Assembly: GCA_934646865.1 (NCBI GenBank)
Contig: CAKUEU010000014.1
Coordinates: 1-32,223, forward strand
DNA length: 32,223 nt
DNA from: an uncultured Collinsella sp.
GTDB lineage: Bacteria; Actinomycetota; Coriobacteriia; Coriobacteriales; Coriobacteriaceae
Reading direction: 5' to 3'
The notes beneath the pieces were generated by a model, which worked only from the letters and a program-made list of their open reading frames with translations, ran no database searches and was not told the origin of the DNA. Position numbers and translations under genes: made by a program. Below, in pieces: positions 26,981-32,223 of this stretch (within the stretch, counting starts at the first letter, position 1; every line of letters begins with the position of its first letter).

Positions 26981-27053
26981 ATGAGAGTGGATAATCTCCC
27001 ACATTTGGTCCGCTTGAGGGCCAGAAACGGGAGATTATCCACTCTCATTTTTA
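26981..27053 (+). terminator. Long hairpin terminator after hspR
   Basis: Two perfect 20-bp arms (26981-27000 and 27029-27048; ATGAGAGTGG...ATAATCTCCC) enclose 28 bases that can pair further (TGGTCC/GGGCCA). TTTTT follows at once. It lies 32 bp after the hspR stop and would end the heat-shock operon. Such a long, AT-rich stem is more like a repeat element reused as a terminator. Confidence 0.75.
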
Positions 27054-27056
27054 TTC

Positions 27057-27105
27057 GGCACTTGGGGACGTTCCTTTTGTGCCGGCACTTTGGGACACTC
27101 CTTGC
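27057..27105. repeat. Tandem REP-like units
   Basis: Two consecutive units begin GGCACTTGGGGACGTTCC (27057) and GGCACTTTGGGACACTCC (27084). The first closes with GTGCC at 27079-27083 as a hairpin; the second is less symmetric. They follow the hspR terminator and carry the GGGAC core seen elsewhere in the window. Confidence 0.65.
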
Positions 27106-27239
27106 ACCAATACCGCCCTCTGCTTTACTGAGATAAAGTGAACGCCGAGATTCGTAACCCGCTGGCAACCGTTCTATGGCACGATATTGAACGAATGTAT
27201 GCTATGCGCCCGAGCCTTTCGGGCAGAGTGGGAGACAGA

Positions 27240-29540
27240 ATGGTCAAGCTGTACGAGGACGGCATCTACCTGCGTAACGGCAACGAGGTTGTGCCTGCGG
27301 CAGAGGCTGCAGAGCGCGGTATCGCTCAGACGCCCGAGGATGCCAAGCGCGGCACCATCGCTTATTCGATTCTTCAGGCACATAACACGTCGGGCGACCC
27401 CGAGGCGCTCAAAATCCGCTTCGACGCCATGGCGAGCCACGATATTACCTTCGTCGGCATTATCCAGACGGCGCGCGCTTCGGGCATGGAGCGGTTCCCG
27501 CTGCCCTACGTGCTCACCAACTGCCACAACTCGCTGTGCGCCGTGGGCGGCACCATCAACGAGGACGACCACGTCTTTGGTCTTTCGGCTGCCAAGAAGT
27601 ACGGCGGCATTTTTGTCCCGCCCCACATCGCGGTCATCCACTCCTTTATGCGCGAGAACTTCGCCGGCTGCGGCAAGATGATCCTGGGCTCCGACTCGCA
27701 CACCCGCTACGGCGCCCTGGGCACCATGGCCGTGGGCGAGGGCGGCGGCGAGCTGGCCAAGCAGCTGCTGCGCGACACCTACGACGTCGCTTATCCCGGC
27801 GTTGTGGCCATCTACCTGACGGGTGCTCCGCGCCCCGGCGTCGGCCCGCACGATGTGGCGCTCGCTATCATCCGCGCCGTCTTTGCCAAGGGCTACGTCA
27901 AGAATAAGGTCATGGAGTTCGTGGGCCCCGGCATCGCGAGCATGACGACCGACTACCGCAACGGCGTCGACGTCATGACCACCGAGACCACCTGCCTGTC
28001 CTCCATCTGGGCCACCGACGAGGACACGCACGCGTTTTTGACCATGCACGGCCGTGGCGACGACTACCGCGAGCTCAAGCCCGCCGACGTCGCCTACTAC
28101 GACGGCTGCGTCGAGGTCGACCTGTCGAGCATCAAGCCCATGATCGCCCTGCCGTTCCATCCTTCCAACGGCTTTGAGATCGACGAGCTCAACGAGAACC
28201 TCGAGGATATCCTGCACGAGGTCGAGCTCGAGGCCGCCAAGATCGGCGAGGGCAAGACGCACTTTAGCCTGCTCGACAAGATCGTCGACGGCAAGCTGCA
28301 CGTGCAGCAGGGCGTTATCGCTGGCTGCTCGGGCGGCAACTACGACTCCGTGGTGCAGGCGGCCCGCGTGCTCAAGGGCGCCAACACCGGCTGCGGCGAG
28401 TTCTCGCTGTCGGTCTATCCCACGAGCCAGCCCGTGGCGCTCGAGCTCACGCGCCGCGGCTACATCTACGACCTCATGGAGGCCGGCGCGATCGTGCGTA
28501 CGGCGTTCTGCGGCCCGTGCTTTGGCGCTGGCGACACGCCCGCCAACAACGGCCTGTCCATCCGCCACACCACGCGCAACTTCCCCAACCGCGAGGGTTC
28601 CAAGCCGGGCAATGGCCAGCTGAGCGCCGTGGCCCTGATGGACGCCCGCTCCATCGCGGCGACCGCTGCCAACGGTGGCATCCTGACGCCGGCGACCGAC
28701 CTGCCCGAGGAGACCTGGGACGAGGCCTGCGAGTACACCTTCGACGACGCGCCGTACAAGAAGCGCGTGTATTGGGGCTTTGGCAAGGCTGAGCCTACCG
28801 ACGAGCTGGTCGAGGGGCCCAACATCAAGCCATGGCCCGCGATGGAGCCGCTTGGCGACGATATCCTGCTCAAGGTGTGCTCCAAGATCATGGACCCGGT
28901 CACCACGACCGACGAACTCATTCCCTCGGGCGAGACGAGCTCCTTCCGCTCCAACCCGCTGGGCCTGGCCGAGTTTACGCTCAGCCGCCGCGACCCTGCC
29001 TATGTGGGTCGCTCCAAGGAGGTCGACGCTGTGGAGAAGCGCCGCGTTGCCGGCGAGGCCGCGGGCGATCTGGCTGCGCTCGATGCCGAGCTTGCCGGTG
29101 TGTTTGAGGCGCTGGCCGGCGCGGGTGTCGCGGCCGATGCCAAGGCGACCGAGTTCGGTTCCATGATCTACGCTAAGAAGCCGGGCGACGGCTCCGCCCG
29201 TGAACAGGCTGCGAGCTGCCAGCGCGTGATCGGCGGCCTGGCCAACATCGTCCACGAGTACGCCACCAAGCGCTATCGCTCCAACGTGATGAACTGGGGC
29301 ATGGTGCCCTTCCAGATGGAGGCCGAGCCCAGCTTTGAGGTGGGCGACTACGTCTTTGTGCCGGGGATTCGCACTGCGCTCGATGGCGACCTAAAGGACA
29401 TCGCTGCCTACGTGGTGCGCGCCGACGGCACGGTCGAGCAGATTGAGCTCTACATCGCCGACATGACGGCCGAGGAGCGCGCTATCGTCAAGGCCGGCTG
29501 CCTGATCAACTACAACAAGTTCAAGGCCGCTGCCGAGTAA
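27240..29540 (+). CDS. Aconitase-family hydratase, YbhJ-like
   Basis: The 766-residue protein belongs to the aconitase superfamily. Visible features are [20 protein letters not shown], the [22 protein letters not shown] segment, a cluster-cysteine region [25 protein letters not shown] with two further cysteines, and [10 protein letters not shown], the equivalent of the aconitase NRNFEGR motif. The C-terminal swivel domain follows ([21 protein letters not shown]). Its length matches E. coli YbhJ, a putative hydratase of unknown substrate, better than AcnA or LeuC. The ATG at 27240 has GGGAG five bases before it; the frame upstream to 27138 includes a hairpin (27208-27224) and is not conserved-looking. 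Single-gene unit. Confidence 0.85.
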   Translation: MVKLYEDGIYLRNGNEVVPAAEAAERGIAQTPEDAKRGTIAYSILQAHNTSGDPEALKIRFDAMASHDITFVGIIQTARASGMERFPLPYVLTNCHNSLCAVGGTINEDDHVFGLSAAKKYGGIFVPPHIAVIHSFMRENFAGCGKMILGSDSHTRYGALGTMAVGEGGGELAKQLLRDTYDVAYPGVVAIYLTGAPRPGVGPHDVALAIIRAVFAKGYVKNKVMEFVGPGIASMTTDYRNGVDVMTTETTCLSSIWATDEDTHAFLTMHGRGDDYRELKPADVAYYDGCVEVDLSSIKPMIALPFHPSNGFEIDELNENLEDILHEVELEAAKIGEGKTHFSLLDKIVDGKLHVQQGVIAGCSGGNYDSVVQAARVLKGANTGCGEFSLSVYPTSQPVALELTRRGYIYDLMEAGAIVRTAFCGPCFGAGDTPANNGLSIRHTTRNFPNREGSKPGNGQLSAVALMDARSIAATAANGGILTPATDLPEETWDEACEYTFDDAPYKKRVYWGFGKAEPTDELVEGPNIKPWPAMEPLGDDILLKVCSKIMDPVTTTDELIPSGETSSFRSNPLGLAEFTLSRRDPAYVGRSKEVDAVEKRRVAGEAAGDLAALDAELAGVFEALAGAGVAADAKATEFGSMIYAKKPGDGSAREQAASCQRVIGGLANIVHEYATKRYRSNVMNWGMVPFQMEAEPSFEVGDYVFVPGIRTALDGDLKDIAAYVVRADGTVEQIELYIADMTAEERAIVKAGCLINYNKFKAAAE

Positions 29541-29551
29541 CGTTGCTGTAC

Positions 29552-29623
29552 GCCCCGGACACACCTCTCCCTCGTGCTCACGCGCTTCGCGAGGGTCGCC
29601 CGAGGGAAAGGTGTGTCCGGGGC
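29552..29623. repeat. Long inverted repeat after the hydratase gene
   Basis: A 23-bp stem with one mismatch (29552-29574 and 29601-29623; outer end GCCCCGGACACACCT) encloses 26 bases. There is no T-run on the plus strand, so it is more a REP/BIME-type element than an intrinsic terminator. It starts 12 bp after the stop codon. Confidence 0.75.
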
Positions 29624-29677
29624 TACCGCGAAGTTCTCGTTGGGTCTTGAGGGACGCTAAAAATAGACTTGCTTGAT

Positions 29678-29709
29678 GCCGCCTCTTTTATTGGGGCGGC
29701 TTCTTTTTG
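29678..29709 (+). terminator. Terminator downstream of the hydratase gene
   Basis: GCCGCC (29678-29683) and GGCGGC (29695-29700) pair around an 11-base loop and are followed by TTCTTTTT. It is the likely end of the hydratase transcript, about 140 bp after the stop. Confidence 0.7.
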
Positions 29710-29715
29710 TCGAAA

Positions 29716-29750
29716 ACCACCACATTGGGGACAGGCACCTTTGTGGTGGT
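29716..29750. repeat. REP-like hairpin with GGGGACAGGCACC
   Basis: ACCACCACA (29716-29724) and TGTGGTGGT (29742-29750) pair around 17 bases containing GGGGACAGGCACC, the signature I associate with REP elements mobilised by Y1 (REP-associated) transposases. No such transposase is in the window. Confidence 0.65.
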
Positions 29751-29755
29751 CCGAG

Positions 29756-29977
29756 GTTTGTCTCGATCTGTAACATCTTGGCCGCTAAAAGTGGGCTTGG
29801 TGTTACAGATTTAGATTTTCGATTCGGGTGCCTTCTGTTTGTCTCGATCTGTAACAGGTGGATCCTTATTTGCCGAGTTGTTGTTACGGATTTAGATAAA
29901 CGGGCGCCGCCGAGCACTCCATCTTATTCTGTAACACCTAGGACCAAAAATGACTGCTAGATGTTACAGGTCGAGAC
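29756..29977. repeat. Array of three palindromes with 25-bp variable cores
   Basis: TCTGTAACA begins at 29767, 29848 and 29928, and a TGTTAC(A/G)G(A/G) partner begins at 29801, 29882 and 29962. Each pair encloses exactly 25 bases, and the three cores are unrelated. Unit starts are 81 and 80 bp apart. Units 1 and 2 are direct repeats with a 20-bp identical left flank ending in TCTCGATCTGTAACA; unit 3 carries that flank inverted on its right (TGTTACAGGTCGAGAC). There is no reading frame of note. The array lies between the hydratase terminator and the clpB promoter. Confidence 0.85.
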
Positions 29978-30038
29978 GGTAGCGTGCCGGGGCCACAGCG
30001 GGCCGACGTCTCAGTACCCTATCCTTCAATCACTCAGA

Positions 30039-30074
30039 AAATCTTATATATAGAGACTTAGATTTGTGTATAAG
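30039..30074 (+). promoter_or_regulatory. clpB promoter with 27-bp palindromic operator
   Basis: The palindrome (30039-30065) has the same arms as the dnaK site, AAATCTTATAT and ACTTAGATTT, with a different six-base centre. A -10-like TATAAG (30069-30074) follows four bases later. A short GCCGCCC/GGGTGGC hairpin (30116-30133) lies in the leader before the clpB ribosome site. Confidence 0.7.
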
Positions 30075-30154
30075 AACGCGTAAAGCTGGCAACAATACTT
30101 CTCGAACAACGTGAAGCCGCCCCGTAGGGTGGCCGCCCCAAGAGAGGTGATTCC

Positions 30155-32223
30155 ATGAGAATCGATAAGCTAGCAATGACGTCGCGCGAGGCGCTGCAGA
30201 CTGCCATGAGCACGGCCGCCGACGCGCAGGCCGGCGCGGTGGAGCCGATTCACCTGCTGTCCGCCCTGCTCGGTGCCGGTGAGCGCAACATTTCCGTGAT
30301 CATCGAGCGCATTGGCGCCGATCCCGCCCAGCTCGCGCGCTCTACGCAGGACGCCATCGACCGTGCGCCCAAGGTGTCGGGCGAGGGCCAGCAGATGGGT
30401 CTTTCCAACGAGCTCGTCCGCGTCATCGAAAAGGCCGAGAAAAAGGCCACCAAGATGGGCGACAGCTTTGTGGTGACCGAGCATCTGCTGATGGCGCTTG
30501 CCGAGGACAAGGGCGACGCGGGCCGCGTGCTGCGCGACGCCGGCGTTACCAAGGAGCGCATCGAGCAGGTCTACGAGGAGCTGCGCGGCGATGACCGTGT
30601 GACGTCTGCCGAGGACAAGACCCAGTTTGAGGCGCTGGAGCAGTACGGCCGCAACATTTGCGACCTCGCCCGCGCCGGAAAGCTCGACCCGGTCATCGGC
30701 CGTACCGATGAGATCCGCCGCACCATCCAGGTCCTGTCCCGCCGCACCAAGAACAACCCCGTGCTCATCGGCGAGCCGGGCGTCGGCAAGACGGCCATCG
30801 TCGAGGGCATCGCCCAGCGTATCGTGGCCGGCGATGTGCCGAGTACCCTGCGTGACCGCGACCTCATCGAGCTCGACATGAGCGCGCTGGTCGCCGGCGC
30901 CAAGTACCGTGGCGAGTTCGAGGACCGCTTGAAGGCCGTGCTCAAGGAAGTGCAAAAGTCCGAGGGCAAGGTCATCCTGTTCATCGACGAGCTCCATACC
31001 ATCGTGGGTGCGGGTGCTACCGAGGGCTCCATGGACGCCGGCAACATCCTGAAGCCGGCGCTTGCCCGTGGCGACCTGCACGCGATCGGCGCGACTACGC
31101 TTGACGAATACCGCAAGTACATCGAGAAGGACGCGGCGCTCGCCCGTCGTTTCCAGACCGTAATGGTCAGCGAGCCTACCGTCGAGGACACCATCTCGAT
31201 CCTGCGTGGCCTCAAGGAGAAGTACGAGATCTTCCACGGCGTGCATATCACCGATAGCGCGCTCGTGGCCGCCGCCGACCTCTCCGATCGCTACATCGCC
31301 GACCGCTTCCTGCCCGACAAGGCCATCGACTTGGTCGATGAGGCCGCAAGCCGCCTGCGCATGGAACTCGACAGCATGCCGGTCGAGATTGACGCCACCA
31401 CGCGTCAGCTCACTCAGCTGCAGATCGAGGAGCAGGCACTCATGAAGGAGACCGACGACGCCTCCAAGGAGCGTCTTGAGGCCCTGCGCCAGGAGATTGC
31501 CGAGGTCCAGGAAAAGCTCAACGTGCAAAAGGCCGGCTGGCTCAACCAAAAGAACGCCATCGACCACGTGCAGGAGCTCAAGGGCCAGCTCGACGAGGCC
31601 AAGAGCGAAGAGGAGCGCGCGACGCGCAATGGCGATCTGGGCCGTGCGTCCGAGCTGCGCTACGCTGTGATCCCGGGCCTGCAGCAGCAGATTCAGGAGT
31701 CCGAGGCCGCGCTCGAGGCGCAGAAGGAGCAGAATGGCGAAGGCCTTAACGAGCAGGTGACCTCCGATGAGATCGCCGAGGTCGTGAGCGCCTGGACCGG
31801 CGTGCCCGTGTCCAAGATGATGCAGGGCGAGCTCGACAAGCTCAAGGGCCTGGAGGGCGAGCTGCATAAGCGCGTTATCGGTCAGGACGAGGCCGTCTCC
31901 GCCGTCGCCGCGGCCGTGCGCCGCAGCCGTGCGGGCCTCTCCGATCCGGACAAGCCCATCGGCAGCTTCTTCTTCCTCGGTCCCACCGGCGTGGGCAAGA
32001 CCGAGCTCGCCAAGGCGTTGGCCGAGTGCCTGTTCGACGACGAGCGCGCACTTGTGCGTATCGACATGTCCGAGTACATGGAGAAGTTCAGCGTGCAGCG
32101 TCTGATCGGTGCGCCTCCGGGATACGTGGGCTACGACGAGGGCGGTCAGCTCACCGAGGCCGTGCGCCGTCGTCCGTACTCCGTGATCTTGCTCGACGAG
32201 ATGGAAAAGGCTCACCCGGACGT
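30155..32223 (+). CDS. clpB: Disaggregase ClpB, cut by the window end
   Basis: ClpB is the Hsp100 ATPase that pulls proteins out of aggregates together with DnaK. The frame opens at ATG 30155, with AGAGAGGTG upstream, and runs off the right edge after 689 codons. Visible parts are the Clp N domain (about 1-145), the first AAA+ module with Walker A GEPGVGKT (206-213) and Walker B VILFIDE, the arginine-rich sensor part, the coiled-coil middle domain (about 410-530) typical of ClpB rather than Clp[13 protein letters not shown], and the second Walker A GPTGVGKT (609-616) with Walker B VILLDE. The last 170 or so residues lie outside. The shared upstream palindrome suggests HspR control with dnaK. 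Confidence 0.97.
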   Translation, partial: MRIDKLAMTSREALQTAMSTAADAQAGAVEPIHLLSALLGAGERNISVIIERIGADPAQLARSTQDAIDRAPKVSGEGQQMGLSNELVRVIEKAEKKATKMGDSFVVTEHLLMALAEDKGDAGRVLRDAGVTKERIEQVYEELRGDDRVTSAEDKTQFEALEQYGRNICDLARAGKLDPVIGRTDEIRRTIQVLSRRTKNNPVLIGEPGVGKTAIVEGIAQRIVAGDVPSTLRDRDLIELDMSALVAGAKYRGEFEDRLKAVLKEVQKSEGKVILFIDELHTIVGAGATEGSMDAGNILKPALARGDLHAIGATTLDEYRKYIEKDAALARRFQTVMVSEPTVEDTISILRGLKEKYEIFHGVHITDSALVAAADLSDRYIADRFLPDKAIDLVDEAASRLRMELDSMPVEIDATTRQLTQLQIEEQALMKETDDASKERLEALRQEIAEVQEKLNVQKAGWLNQKNAIDHVQELKGQLDEAKSEEERATRNGDLGRASELRYAVIPGLQQQIQESEAALEAQKEQNGEGLNEQVTSDEIAEVVSAWTGVPVSKMMQGELDKLKGLEGELHKRVIGQDEAVSAVAAAVRRSRAGLSDPDKPIGSFFFLGPTGVGKTELAKALAECLFDDERALVRIDMSEYMEKFSVQRLIGAPPGYVGYDEGGQLTEAVRRRPYSVILLDEMEKAHPD

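Noticed and set aside
27174..29255. Long minus-strand open frame opposite the hydratase
   Set aside because: Shadow of the aconitase-family gene; low-complexity composition and no domain.
29756..29977. CRISPR array
   Set aside because: The repeated parts are palindrome arms alternating with cores; only three units, one inverted, no leader and no cas genes.
30170..32215. Long minus-strand open frame opposite clpB
   Set aside because: Shadow; both Walker motifs of ClpB are on the plus strand, where the frame is open from 30155 to the edge.

Overview
The window looks like chromosomal DNA of a high-GC Gram-positive gut anaerobe of the class Coriobacteriia, most likely Collinsella or a close relative (inference). 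The evidence is strong G/C-ending codon use, a dnaK-grpE-dnaJ-hspR heat-shock locus of actinobacterial type, [NiFe]-hydrogenase maturation genes, a small 2[4Fe-4S] ferredoxin, a wall-associated giant surface protein, and many small palindromes carrying the GGGACAG/GGGACGTTCC motif that I associate with coriobacterial genomes.

Layout. 1-344: the 3' remnant of an IS3-family transposase. 414-7320, minus strand: a nickel/hydrogenase block read as small helical protein, nikR, hypF, hypC, hypD, hypE, with a HAD phosphatase downstream. NikR has all four nickel ligands. HypC, HypD, HypE and HypF together build the Fe(CN)2CO group of [NiFe]-hydrogenase. hypA, hypB and the hydrogenase itself are not in the window. 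7541-8573: thioredoxin (minus) and a divergent, unrecognised protein that weakly resembles uracil-DNA glycosylases. 8637-10636, minus strand: an AgrC-type histidine kinase and a LytTR response regulator. Divergent from them lies a 2217-residue secreted surface protein (10879-17532) with about 460-residue tandem repeats and a C-terminal membrane anchor.

17974-21839: the de novo NAD operon nadA-nadB-nadC-niaR, preceded by a 44-bp perfect palindrome that is the likely NiaR operator and closed by a strong bidirectional terminator. A ferredoxin gene converges on it. 22521-26948: dnaK, grpE, dnaJ (zinc-finger-less) and hspR. 27240-29540: a YbhJ-type aconitase-family hydratase. 30155 to the right edge: clpB, cut by the window end. 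dnaK and clpB share an almost identical 27-bp palindrome directly upstream of a -10-like box; it is probably a lineage-specific HspR operator.

Beyond the genes, the window is rich in small palindromic elements. The most striking are: a 204-bp element with 24-bp terminal inverted repeats that sits in frame inside hypF and adds 68 residues to the protein; a related-size 209-bp element before nadA; and an array of three TCTGTAACA/TGTTACAGA palindromes spaced 80-81 bp apart, each enclosing exactly 25 unrelated bases, in the gap before clpB. No tRNA, rRNA or CRISPR array was recognised.
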